NCBI GenBank assembly: GCA_029866325.1
Contig: JARWZO010000002.1
Location: forward strand, 1 to 39,227
Direction: 5' to 3'
Source of the DNA: Fluviicola sp.
GTDB lineage: Bacteria > Bacteroidota > Bacteroidia > Flavobacteriales_D > Crocinitomicaceae
DNA: 39,227 bases
Made by a program: the position numbers and the translations under genes. This document shows, in pieces, positions 1-7,954 of this stretch. The stretch's first letter is position 1, and each line of letters opens with the position of its first letter. The notes under the pieces were generated by a model. That model was given only the letters and a program-made list of their open reading frames with translations, was not told where the DNA came from and did not search any database.

Positions 1-3000
1 CGTTTGTTTTGCGGTTGCAAGGGAGTTTGGATAATGCAGGGTTAGAGTTTGCGTTGCGGAGTATAGTTGCTCGTCATGAGATTTTAAGAACAGTAATCCG
101 AAAGGAGGGAGATGAAGTACATCAGGTGGTGATGGAGCCGGAAGATAAAGCTACTCTGATCGAAGTGATAGACCACACTTCAAAGAGTAACACAATCGAT
201 CCCGAAGAACTAAAACAATGTATTGATGAGTTGATTGTGATGCCTTTTGATTTGTCAACAGATAGAATGATACGCACCACCCTCATTAAAATAGATGAGG
301 ATGAATATGTGTTGGTGATGGTGATTCATCATATAGCATTCGACGGCTGGTCGATGCCGCTGTTAATGAACGAATTGACTACGTTATATGCGTCGTATTC
401 CCAAAAAACAAGTGTTGAACTTCCTGAAACACCTTTTCAATATGCCGATTATTCACTTTGGCAACGATCGTATTTAAAAAATGAAGTTTTAGATACGAAA
501 ATGGCCTACTGGCGCGAAAAACTAGCTGCTGTAGAAGCGGTAAACCTTATGTTGGATTTCCCCAGAAAAGCGATTCAAAGTAACAATGGGGGGGCAGTGA
601 CGCATTTCATCGGACGATCTCTGACTGATCAACTGATTCAATTGACCCGGCAAGAAGGTTCTACCCTGTTTATGACATTACTATCAGCGTTTAAAATTTT
701 ATTGAGTCGCTATAGCGGACAGGAAGATATTTGTATCGGCACACCGATTGCCAATCGTACAAGTGAAGAACAGGAAAATATAATAGGTTTCTTTATCAAT
801 ACACTCGCGCTAAGAAGTAAGGTTGATAGCGATAAAACATATGTTGAATACTTGGAACAAGTAAAAGAAATGACCTTAGAGGCATATCAGCATCAGGATG
901 TTCCTTTTGAAAAAATCGTTGAAGCAGTTGTCAAAGAACGCAACCTTAACAGAACACCGCTATTTGACATTATGTTTATTGTTCAGAACAACGAAGAAGC
1001 GGTTCTCGACGAAGAAGCATTGTCAGCATTATCAATAAGCCAAGAGTCATTCGGTTCTCCGACATCGAAATTCGACATCACATGTTCAATTACTGAAAAT
1101 GCCGAGGGTTTGCATATAGGCTGGGTTTACCGTAGCGAATTATTCGAAAGAGATACAATGCTCAGAATGGCCCGAAATTTTGAAGAATTACTAAAATCAA
1201 TTGTGGATGCGCCTCAGGCAAGGATTTTAGAATTGAATATAGTTCCGACTGCCGAAAAACAGCATTTATTAAACTTATTTAATCCTCCTGTAAGAAGCTT
1301 TTCAACAGATAAAACAATTCTGGAGTTAATAAATGAGCAGGTAAAACGCACACCTGATGCAATAGCTGTAGTATTCGAAAATACGCGTATGAGTTACAAA
1401 GATCTTGATCAATATTCCAATCAGGTGGCGGGGTATCTCATCAATCATTTTACGGTTATCCCGGATGATTGCGTTGCATTGACTGTGCAAAAATCAGATT
1501 GGATGGTAGTTGCAATTCTTGGAATACTTAAAAGTGGCGCGGCATATCTTCCTATTGATTCAGATACTCCAAAAGAACGAATTGCTTACATGATACAGGA
1601 TAGTTTATGTAAAGTAATGTTGGATGATTCCTTATTAAAAACGATCAGGGAAAATATTCAAGACACTGAAATTCAATTAACAACACCCGCCAATGGAGAT
1701 AACTTAGCATACATTATGTATACATCCGGATCAACGGGTTATCCGAAAGGAGTGATGATTGAACACCATAGTCTGTTAAACTATCTGCTAAGTATTCAAC
1801 AAAAACACCAACTTGATTCTGATTTTATATTCTTATCAGGAAGTAATTTCGATGCATCACTCAAACAAGTTTTTCTCCCTTTGATAACGGGTAAAAAAAT
1901 TGTTGTTTTTGACTTGAAGAAAAAACTGAATGAGTTAGCCGAACTCATCATTTCGAACAATATTGAGACCTTAAATGCAACACCGGGCGTCTTGAATAGT
2001 CTTATTGGTTGGTCAAATGGTTCCGAACTACTCAATCAACTAAAAACGTTGATTATTGGAGGTGAAGTATTAGAAGCAGAGTTGATTCGAAGAATCTGGG
2101 CGCAGAATCCGAATATTCGTATCATCAACGCTTACGGACCTACTGAGACTTGTTCGAACTCAATAACGTGTGAGGTTACTCACGGACTATTAAATAGCAT
2201 CGGAACTCCTCTTCCGAATACACGAGTTTATATTTTGGATGAAAAGAATACAATTCAACCGATAGGCGTAAACGGAGAGATTTGCATTAGCGGTGACGGA
2301 TTAGCCAGAGGATACATTAACAAACCCGAATTAACCGCTGAAAGGTTTGTTTCAGACCCGTTTTATCCAAACAATAGAATGTACAAAACGGGTGACATAG
2401 GAAGATGGCAGCAAGATGGAAATATCATTTATGTTGGCAGAAAAGATAATCAGGTCAAAATTCGGGGGTATCGCATAGAAATGGGTGAAATCGAACAGAT
2501 CATGATGAGGAGTAACCTCATTCTTCAAGTGATGGTGACCGTGAAAAACGGATCTGATTCATCCAAACAACTAGCCGCATTTATTGTTCCGACGCAGGCA
2601 TATTCCCCAGAAAAATTAAGGGCTTTTTTAGCCGATCAGTTACCTGACTACATGATCCCTTCTATCATCAGAGAGATGGATGCATTGCCTTTGACCATTA
2701 CCGGTAAAATTGATCGAAAACAATTGGAAAAAAGTATAGAGAATGAAATGGTCAAGAGTGAATACCATCCACCGAAAACCCAGTTGGAGCAAACAATTGC
2801 TGATTGTTGGAAAACTGTTTTGGGGTTGACTCAAATCAGTAGAACCGACAATTTTTTTGAAGTTGGAGGCCATTCGTTGGTGCTAATTTCTTTATTAGAA
2901 CACTTTAGAAATGAAGGAATTGTGATGGAATTGAAAGATTTATTTCGTTATCAAACAGTTGAACAGGTAGCAAGGCATATAGAAACAGAAAACCTGATCA

Positions 3001-3887
3001 ATTCAAAACAGGTTGTTCGTCCGAATAGTAACCTGGCAAATCAAGTCCAGGACCACATTCTGACTTTGGAAAAGGGTGATCCGGACAAAATGGTATTCGT
3101 TATTCCGGGTTCTGATGGTTTGAGTGATGGTTATGCCGAACTGGCGAGAACCTTTAAAGGAAAAGCAACCGTATTTGGTATTCAAATGTTAGGTCTTTAT
3201 AAAGGTGAAGCGCCATTAAAAACAATAGAAGCTATTGCACGATTGAATATTGAATGGATTAGAAGTATACAACCTGAAGGACCGTATCGATTTATTGGCC
3301 ATTCATTTGGTGCTTTAGTTGCATTTGAAATGACAAAACAACTTGAAGATCAAGATCAAAAGGTTGAACAACTTGGGCTTTTGGATATGTCCACTGCCAT
3401 GAAAAGGGAAATACCGGATGATAGAACCAAAAAGGCGTACCTCATTCAACGGTTGACAATCATTCTGGAAAAATATAAATACATCGAATCGAATGAAACA
3501 ACTTGGTTAGTACAGTTGGGTCAGTTGATTGCAGAGATGGAATTTGAAGATGCATTACCGTATGTCATACGTTTTGTGAACGCTAAATTTTCGACTAGAA
3601 AAACAGACATTGAGTTTATCATGCAAGTGTTCTCAATTGTTGTGACGAATGCCTTTATCAGATATGAGGCAGAAGGTATGGTGAAAGCTCATCTAATGGT
3701 TGGGAAAGCAGAGGCTGTTGATTGGTCAAAACGAAATGCCAGCCTGGATTGGGATAAACACGCTGAAAGTGTAACTTCTACAACTGTTTCCGGGGATCAC
3801 TTTTCAATGGTAAAAGGTGAGAATATCCTTTCTTTTGTTGAAGATTATTACTCAAATATGATGAGTATTCATAAGAAAAAAGTGTGA
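1..3887 (+). CDS. Nonribosomal peptide synthetase, terminal C-A-T-TE module (5' partial)
   Basis: This is the last module of a multimodular enzyme that builds a peptide on a carrier arm and releases it. The frame is open from base 3 and the first visible residues are already inside a condensation domain, so the true start is upstream of the window. Counting residues from base 9: condensation domain about 1-430 with the active-site motif HHIAFDG at 107-113 and GFFINTLALR further on; adenylation domain about 435-920 with YTSGSTGYPKG near 571, YGPTE near 709, YKTGD, the GRKDNQVKIRGYR hinge region and TGKIDRK; carrier domain with GGHSL (phosphopantetheine Ser) near 953; type I thioesterase with GHSFG near 1097, LLDMS and a C-terminal GDHFS histidine. 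The condensation motifs look like the L-to-L (LCL) type, and no epimerase domain is present. Aligned by hand to GrsA, the adenylation pocket reads D-A-K-N-I-G-A-S-N plus the invariant Lys; the Asp indicates an alpha-amino acid, but I cannot name it. The thioesterase makes this the release module. The product is unknown. Confidence 0.96.
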   Translation, partial: FVLRLQGSLDNAGLEFALRSIVARHEILRTVIRKEGDEVHQVVMEPEDKATLIEVIDHTSKSNTIDPEELKQCIDELIVMPFDLSTDRMIRTTLIKIDEDEYVLVMVIHHIAFDGWSMPLLMNELTTLYASYSQKTSVELPETPFQYADYSLWQRSYLKNEVLDTKMAYWREKLAAVEAVNLMLDFPRKAIQSNNGGAVTHFIGRSLTDQLIQLTRQEGSTLFMTLLSAFKILLSRYSGQEDICIGTPIANRTSEEQENIIGFFINTLALRSKVDSDKTYVEYLEQVKEMTLEAYQHQDVPFEKIVEAVVKERNLNRTPLFDIMFIVQNNEEAVLDEEALSALSISQESFGSPTSKFDITCSITENAEGLHIGWVYRSELFERDTMLRMARNFEELLKSIVDAPQARILELNIVPTAEKQHLLNLFNPPVRSFSTDKTILELINEQVKRTPDAIAVVFENTRMSYKDLDQYSNQVAGYLINHFTVIPDDCVALTVQKSDWMVVAILGILKSGAAYLPIDSDTPKERIAYMIQDSLCKVMLDDSLLKTIRENIQDTEIQLTTPANGDNLAYIMYTSGSTGYPKGVMIEHHSLLNYLLSIQQKHQLDSDFIFLSGSNFDASLKQVFLPLITGKKIVVFDLKKKLNELAELIISNNIETLNATPGVLNSLIGWSNGSELLNQLKTLIIGGEVLEAELIRRIWAQNPNIRIINAYGPTETCSNSITCEVTHGLLNSIGTPLPNTRVYILDEKNTIQPIGVNGEICISGDGLARGYINKPELTAERFVSDPFYPNNRMYKTGDIGRWQQDGNIIYVGRKDNQVKIRGYRIEMGEIEQIMMRSNLILQVMVTVKNGSDSSKQLAAFIVPTQAYSPEKLRAFLADQLPDYMIPSIIREMDALPLTITGKIDRKQLEKSIENEMVKSEYHPPKTQLEQTIADCWKTVLGLTQISRTDNFFEVGGHSLVLISLLEHFRNEGIVMELKDLFRYQTVEQVARHIETENLINSKQVVRPNSNLANQVQDHILTLEKGDPDKMVFVIPGSDGLSDGYAELARTFKGKATVFGIQMLGLYKGEAPLKTIEAIARLNIEWIRSIQPEGPYRFIGHSFGALVAFEMTKQLEDQDQKVEQLGLLDMSTAMKREIPDDRTKKAYLIQRLTIILEKYKYIESNETTWLVQLGQLIAEMEFEDALPYVIRFVNAKFSTRKTDIEFIMQVFSIVVTNAFIRYEAEGMVKAHLMVGKAEAVDWSKRNASLDWDKHAESVTSTTVSGDHFSMVKGENILSFVEDYYSNMMSIHKKKV

Positions 3888-3925
3888 GTTCGATGTGAAC
3901 ATTCAAGTCTGAACACAAAAGAATA

Positions 3926-3947
3926 CGGGGATTGTTAGTCAGTCCCC
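3926..3947. terminator. Possible stem-loop after the NRPS gene
   Basis: GGGGA (3927-3931) can pair with TCCCC (3943-3947) across an 11-nt loop, about 40 nt after the NRPS stop codon. There is no clear U-run after the stem, so it is only a weak terminator candidate. Confidence 0.3.
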
Positions 3948-4175
3948 ATTAAGAGTACCTTACATTGAGTTTTTCAATGGCTGGTCCTTGCGGTTTTGAA
4001 TCACATGATGTTTCAAGAAAAAATATCCAATCATTAGCTTTAACAGTGAATTTCCGTGCTTCTCCATCGCCATGACTAAGCTTGCGCACTGGTACAAAGA
4101 GGTCGATGAAGCTGGTTTCAATAGTTTCAACTCTATCAAAAACACAATCCAGCTTAATTACACTACGATTTTGAA

Positions 4176-4184
4176 TTACTTTAA
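4176..4184. repeat. Target-site duplication of the MITE-like element, left copy
   Basis: TTACTTTAA directly precedes the element. The identical right copy is at 4446-4454. A 9-bp duplication is consistent with a DDE transposase making a 9-bp staggered cut. Confidence 0.9.
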
Positions 4185-4445
4185 CGTGAGTTCGGGATAA
4201 GAATTCGGTCAGATCGCTTAGAAATAGTTGGATTCAAGCGAAAAGAACGAGATGTATCGGGATACATTGAGTGCTTCTTCGAGCAGAAGACGGCTGTTTA
4301 TAGGCGAAAAGCTTATTTTGCTAATCCCTAAAACATTCATCTGTGGCGTTGTATTTCGCAGAGATGACTCGCCATCTCTACGAAATACGCCTAACATATG
4401 AACATTTTATGAATTTCTGACAGATATTCTTATCCCGAACTCACG
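4185..4445. mobile_element. MITE-like element, 261 bp, with 20-bp perfect terminal inverted repeats
   Basis: The left end starts CGTGAGTTCGGGATAAGAAT (4185-4204) and the right end is its exact reverse complement (4426-4445); similarity continues inward with one indel around GTCAGA. It is flanked by a 9-bp direct repeat, TTACTTTAA, at 4176-4184 and 4446-4454. Removing the element and one repeat copy restores an uninterrupted transposase frame (LNYFNNR), which shows that this is a real insertion. It has no coding capacity. Inside are strong hairpins: ATGTATC/GATACAT (4252-4267) and a 15-bp stem with one mismatch at 4351-4388. It must have been moved by a transposase encoded elsewhere; I cannot assign the parent IS family. 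Confidence 0.9.
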
Positions 4446-4454
4446 TTACTTTAA
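4446..4454. repeat. Target-site duplication of the MITE-like element, right copy
   Basis: TTACTTTAA directly follows the element and is identical to the left copy at 4176-4184. Confidence 0.9.
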
Positions 4455-4652
4455 TAACAGAACAACGAATGCGGCAGCCGAATCCTTCAATGCCAAAATA
4501 AAAGCCTTTAGAGCTCAGTTCAGAGGAGTAAGATCAGCAACATTTTTCTTGTACAGATTGTCTCAGATTTATGCTTAAATCCCCAGGTTTTGTATTTGAT
4601 CCCATGTATTTCACATATTCACTGCCCACTTTTAGGGATCAACCAAAATACC

Positions 4653-4693
4653 AATAATAAAAAAAGGTAGTAAACTCAGTGTTTACTACCTTT
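4653..4693 (-). terminator. Intrinsic terminator of tRNA-Asn
   Basis: AAAGGTAGTAAAC (4663-4675) and GTTTACTACCTTT (4681-4693) form a perfect 13-bp stem with a 5-nt loop. Read on the minus strand it directly follows the tRNA 3' end and is followed by a run of seven T and a TTATT tail. Confidence 0.92.
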
Positions 4694-4696
4694 CTG

Positions 4697-4770
4697 CTCT
4701 TCCTCTTGGGCTCGAACCAAGGACCCTCTGATTAACAGTCAGATGCTCTAACCAACTGAGCTAAGGAAGA
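4697..4770 (-). tRNA. tRNA-Asn (anticodon GTT)
   Basis: A complete cloverleaf of 74 nt on the minus strand. The acceptor stem is TCTTCCT/AGGAAGA with discriminator G. The D arm is GCTC-AGTTGGTTA-GAGC. The anticodon stem TCTGA/TCAGA encloses CTGTTAA, giving anticodon GTT. The T arm contains TTCGAGC. The 3' CCA is not encoded. It stands alone, with a strong terminator 4 nt downstream, so it is a single-tRNA transcript. Confidence 0.97.
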
Positions 4771-4904
4771 ATTTGTTCCGGTTGTGCTTACTTTTGTAGT
4801 AAGACGGGTGCAAATATAAACAAAGAATTTAAATTCAAAAACCTTCGCGTAAAAAAAGGGCGCTATTTTTTGAGATTCTGCGGTAGTTTACTGATGTTCA
4901 AGCT

Positions 4905-5357
4905 CTAAAAATCTTCTTCCGAGAGCGTGAAATCGTCTAAACCTGCGTCGCAACCTTCTTCGTCGCAACTCAACTCGTTGTCGTCTACCATATCAAACGG
5001 CATTTCACCGTCGCATTTGGCCGGACGCAGAATATTGGTTTTGGATACGTTGAGTCTGATTTCGGAACGGGTAGTGCCGTCTTCCTGAAGAAATGACTTG
5101 GAAAAAGGTGTTCCTAACAGTTCAACCAATGCGCCTTTTTTGAGGAAATCCAAGATGCGCATGTTGGCGCCTTCTTTTTTCCAGATGGTACAATTGACCC
5201 ACGTGGTTTTGGTACGGGCTTCGCCGGTGCGTTTGTCGCGCCAGTTTTTGTTGTGCGCCACAGGAAAATTAATCGCAATCACACCACGATCCATGCGTTT
5301 TACAACGGCATCTTTTCCAATATTTCCAATTAAACGGGTTTCAAAAACGGTAGCCAT
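4905..5357 (-). CDS. ssb: Single-stranded DNA-binding protein
   Basis: Binds single-stranded DNA in replication, repair and recombination. The 150-residue protein begins with the OB-fold pattern TRLIGNIGKDAVVKRMDRG, followed by INFPVAHNKNW and TTWVNCTIWKKEGANMRIL. The KKGALVELLGTPFSKSF segment is a typical OB-fold strand pair. The tail is rich in Asp and Glu and ends in DDFTLSEEDF, the acidic tip with terminal Phe that recruits partner proteins in bacterial SSBs. It is a single gene with the tRNA downstream on the same strand. Bacteroidota often carry several ssb copies, so this need not be the only one, but the intact acidic tip suggests a working chromosomal version. Confidence 0.95.
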   Translation of the reverse strand: MATVFETRLIGNIGKDAVVKRMDRGVIAINFPVAHNKNWRDKRTGEARTKTTWVNCTIWKKEGANMRILDFLKKGALVELLGTPFSKSFLQEDGTTRSEIRLNVSKTNILRPAKCDGEMPFDMVDDNELSCDEEGCDAGLDDFTLSEEDF

Positions 5358-5508
5358 ACTTCAAGTACATTGGTCTGCTGTTGGAGTTCCAACCAGTAAC
5401 AAAGTTAATATAAAAACCTGATTTTAATTTAACTATTGATTTAAGGCACTCATATATAGTGCGATTGGATCAAAAACAACAATGTGAAAACCGGTTATTT
5501 TGAAAAAG

Positions 5509-6444
5509 TTACGTTTTCTTTTTCGTGATCACAATGGCATCTGGAAATCCTTTTTGCCGGACCTCATCTTTGTAGTCTTCAGCAGCTTCCTTGGTGGTAA
5601 ATGAACCCACAACATATCGGTATTTGTAACCCGTTTCGGCAATTTTTTCGCGAACCACCGTTTTGTCGAGCTTCTTGAAAGAGGTTGCTGTGGTTTCAAT
5701 CGGTTCTTTCGAACTCATGATCTGAACGGTATACGTGCTGCTAGTTGAAGTCGTGGAGCTGGTTTCGGAAGCAGTTGCAGCAGGAGTGCTTGTTTTGGTA
5801 AACTGAATGGCCGGATGTTCCTCTTGCAGGTAGGTGCGCATTCCGCGAAAGAGGGCCGAAGCCAGAATGTCTTGACCATAGGTCGAATTGAGGTAATTGG
5901 CTTCGGTTTCGTTGGTCAAAAAACCGCATTCGACCAAAACGCTGGTCATTTCGGTGAATTTCAATACTTGCAGGGAATGCTCACGATCGTCGGTATCTTT
6001 CACGCCGCGTGATTTTCGACCTGCTTTTCCTCCGAATTCCTTTTCAAATTCCTTGGCCAGTTTTACCGATTTGCGCGATGTCATCGAATGTACATGCGAT
6101 TCTGTGCCATGAATTCCCGTATTGGGACTTCCATTGCAGTGAATGCTGATGAAATAATCCACTTTTTTGGAATTGGCCATGTCAACACGATCATCCAATG
6201 ACGGAAAACTGTCGTCGGTACGGGTATAAAGCACTGTTACGTTGGATAGTTTTTCGGTAAGGTAGGTGCCGAATTTTTTAGCGATGATGAGGTTGAGCTC
6301 TTTCTCTGATTTATGGGAAGTGTTGATGGATTCGTGCCCGGGATCGGAGCCACCGTGTCCGGGGTCAATCAGTATAGTGATGGTTTGGCTTTGGGCCGAC
6401 CAACCGAATATCGATAAGAGTAGTACAATGCCTAATCGCAACAT
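5509..6444 (-). CDS. N-acetylmuramoyl-L-alanine amidase (Amidase_3) with C-terminal SPOR domain
   Basis: Zinc amidase that cuts the bond between N-acetylmuramic acid and L-alanine in peptidoglycan, acting in the periplasm at division. A short signal peptide (ending near WSAQSQ) is followed by the catalytic domain at about residues 22-200: DPGHGGSDPG (zinc His), KSEKELNL (zinc Glu), SIHCNGSP (zinc His) and LVECGFLTN (catalytic Glu). After a Thr/Ser/Ala-rich linker (about 205-235) comes a SPOR domain, TYTVQIMSS to DAIVITKKKT, which binds stem-stripped glycan at the septum. The 311-residue length fits the AmiC-like family in Bacteroidota. A TAATTTTG promoter box ends only 5 nt before the ATG, so the mRNA is probably leaderless or nearly so. 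The gene is monocistronic. Confidence 0.93.
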   Translation of the reverse strand: MLRLGIVLLLSIFGWSAQSQTITILIDPGHGGSDPGHESINTSHKSEKELNLIIAKKFGTYLTEKLSNVTVLYTRTDDSFPSLDDRVDMANSKKVDYFISIHCNGSPNTGIHGTESHVHSMTSRKSVKLAKEFEKEFGGKAGRKSRGVKDTDDREHSLQVLKFTEMTSVLVECGFLTNETEANYLNSTYGQDILASALFRGMRTYLQEEHPAIQFTKTSTPAATASETSSTTSTSSTYTVQIMSSKEPIETTATSFKKLDKTVVREKIAETGYKYRYVVGSFTTKEAAEDYKDEVRQKGFPDAIVITKKKT

Positions 6445-6449
6445 GGCAC

Positions 6450-6457
6450 CAAAATTA
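6450..6457 (-). promoter_or_regulatory. TAnnTTTG -7 box of the amidase gene, 5 nt from the ATG
   Basis: TAATTTTG on the minus strand, then GTGCC and ATG. It matches the Bacteroidota -7 consensus exactly. No clear -33 TTG was seen at the usual spacing. Confidence 0.6.
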
Positions 6458-6538
6458 CAGTTGTTCTTTTTTAAAATGTACCACTTGGTGAAAGGTTACT
6501 AAAGGCGAACTGTTAATTGTGGGTTGATCCATTGTTGA

Positions 6539-6758
6539 TTTCACCACAAAGGCACAAAGAACAGGGACATATTTGACTTGTTAAGTTCACAAAGATTTTA
6601 TAAGTAGAATACGATTAAGCAATTCCTAAAATCTTTGAAAAAAGTAACAGTACAGGATGAGTTTGGCTTGTCACGTAAACTCTAGTTTCCTAAGAAAATC
6701 ACCTTTGTGATCTTAACACGCCTATCCTTCAAGAAAACTTTGTGCCTTTGTGGTGAAA
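6539..6758. repeat. Long-hairpin extragenic repeat, family TTTCACCACAAAGGCACAAA, copy 1
   Basis: The 220-bp element starts TTTCACCACAAAGGCACAAA (21-bp repeat at 6539-6559) and ends with the perfect reverse complement at 6738-6758. Nested inside are a second inverted pair, GTTAAGTTCACAAAG near 6580 against CTTTGTGATCTTAAC near 6702 (one mismatch), and a third, CAAAGATTTTA against TAAAATCTTTG. The whole can fold into one long interrupted hairpin. It fills most of the 342-bp gap between the amidase and the next T9SS gene and has no coding capacity. Confidence 0.85.
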
Positions 6759-6786
6759 ATTGAAATAGAATGGTCTCTTCAGTGGA

Positions 6787-7647
6787 TCACTTTTGAATCA
6801 CAAACGACTTCACTTCGGTTCCAACGTTAGAATGAACCGTAATGAAATACGTTCCTGCTGACAATTCATTTACCGCAATATCGGTAGCCGTTTGGTTCAC
6901 GATCAGGGTTTTCATCAATCGCCCGGTTTTGTCGTGAATGTCAACGCTTGTAATCGTATGTAGCGGATGCTGAACCGTAAGCTGATCGGTTGCCGGATTC
7001 GGGAAAACCAATGTACCCGAAAGTGTTTTTTCATCGATTCCTAGCCCCGAACAATTTTCAACAGTCACGCTTAGGGTTACACCTAAATTTTGAATAAAAG
7101 CCGGGCAAACTGCCGGTGCTCCAGAAACATGATAATTGCCGGCGCTTGTAACTTCCAACACATTATTTGTTTGATTTGGAATCGGAGTTCCGTTGTTCGT
7201 CCATACAATATCAACATCCGCCCCCATCAATTCAAAGTAAAGCGTATCACCATCGCATAGAATAGTGTTTCCGTTCTGATCAATAGTGAAGTCACCGGTT
7301 GTTGCTACAAACGGTGGAAGAAATGCCCAACCGTCGACTAAAAACTCGGGCGACATTTCCGTTATGACTCCATCCGTTACCTCCACAATCAGGTAAGATG
7401 CAGAATAATTGTAAGCATCCATGAGTAAACTTTGTGACGTAGCCCCTGGAATGAGTACCGTATCGGCTGAGCCATAATACCGCTGATACCATTGATATCC
7501 TTGGAAAACCTGGGTTGTGACCGTTCCGGTGCTTTCCGGACATAGCATGTTGTCACCACTGATCGTTGGGTTTAATACCTGTGCACCAACAGGCAAAGCT
7601 CCCAAAAGCAAGGCAGAGAATCCTGCCAATTGTACTAATTTTTTCAT
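6787..7647 (-). CDS. Secreted protein with T9SS type A sorting domain
   Basis: A 286-residue protein with a signal peptide (MKKLVQLAGFSALLLGALPVGAQ). The central part (about 30-200) contains two Ig/PKD-like stretches: GDNMLCPESTGTVT...YQWYQ, and LCDGDTLYFELMGADVDIVWTNNG with paired cysteines, a pattern seen in adhesin-like surface proteins of this phylum. From about 210 the C-terminal domain reads LVFPNPATDQLTVQHP, then a DKTGRLMKT strand and LSAGTYFITV...KSFVIQK, which is a T9SS type A sorting signal. It is therefore exported by SecYEG, passed through the type IX translocon, and either anchored on the surface or released. No catalytic motif is visible; the specific role is unknown. Confidence 0.9.
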   Translation of the reverse strand: MKKLVQLAGFSALLLGALPVGAQVLNPTISGDNMLCPESTGTVTTQVFQGYQWYQRYYGSADTVLIPGATSQSLLMDAYNYSASYLIVEVTDGVITEMSPEFLVDGWAFLPPFVATTGDFTIDQNGNTILCDGDTLYFELMGADVDIVWTNNGTPIPNQTNNVLEVTSAGNYHVSGAPAVCPAFIQNLGVTLSVTVENCSGLGIDEKTLSGTLVFPNPATDQLTVQHPLHTITSVDIHDKTGRLMKTLIVNQTATDIAVNELSAGTYFITVHSNVGTEVKSFVIQK

Positions 7648-7954
7648 AAACTACTCTTATTTGTACCTGTGACGGTTCTCGAAAAACAACAGTTGCGTGT
7701 AGTGGTAGAAATGAGTGGAATTTCACATGAATGAGGTGGTTGGTTATTTTTGGGTTGGGAGTGGGAATCTCAATTCGGATATAAAATATTGATAATCAAA
7801 TACATAGTTATATTTCAATAACTTATCCCGATAACAAGTTGCTTTTCGCAACGCAGTATGTCGTGGTTGATTTTTTATTTTAACTCAACTTTTGTAAAAT
7901 CATCACCCCTTCACGAATTGCATTCTACCCCCAAAAAACCGACTTTTGTTATTC
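7648..7954. other. Intergenic stretch between divergent genes
   Basis: About 300 bases between the divergent T9SS gene and the glycosyltransferase-like gene. I see no gene, RNA or repeat. The only signal is GACTTTTG (7941-7948), a near match to the -7 box, 6 nt before the ATG at 7955. Confidence 0.5.

Larger units (their letters stand above)
4066..4578 (+). pseudogene. ISAon1-like transposase C-terminal remnant, split by a MITE-like insertion
   Basis: Only the C-terminal end of a DDE transposase is left. From 4072 the frame reads MTKLAHWYKEVDEAGFNSF and on to LNYFN. The frame then enters an inserted element and hits a stop, and resumes after 4446 with NNRTTNAAAESFNAKIKAF and on to LYRLSQIYA, ending at the TAA at 4576-4578. 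The joined sequence matches my memory of the end of ISAon1/ISL3-related transposases, where the SFNAKIKAFR stretch is strongly conserved. Upstream of 4066 I cannot follow the protein in any frame, so the N-terminal majority is lost. No IS terminal repeats are recognisable. The remnant was probably already dead, or was killed, when the 261-bp element landed in it. Confidence 0.85.

Noticed and set aside
3884-3892. A third end of the MITE-like element at the NRPS stop codon (GTGAGTTCG)
   Set aside because: Only 9 of 20 bases match and no partner end or duplication is nearby; taken as chance.
3960-4145. 61-codon minus-strand frame over the transposase remnant
   Set aside because: Shadow of the plus-strand remnant, which has clear transposase motifs.
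5098-5421. 107-codon plus-strand frame opposite ssb
   Set aside because: Shadow of ssb; composition typical of antisense frames.
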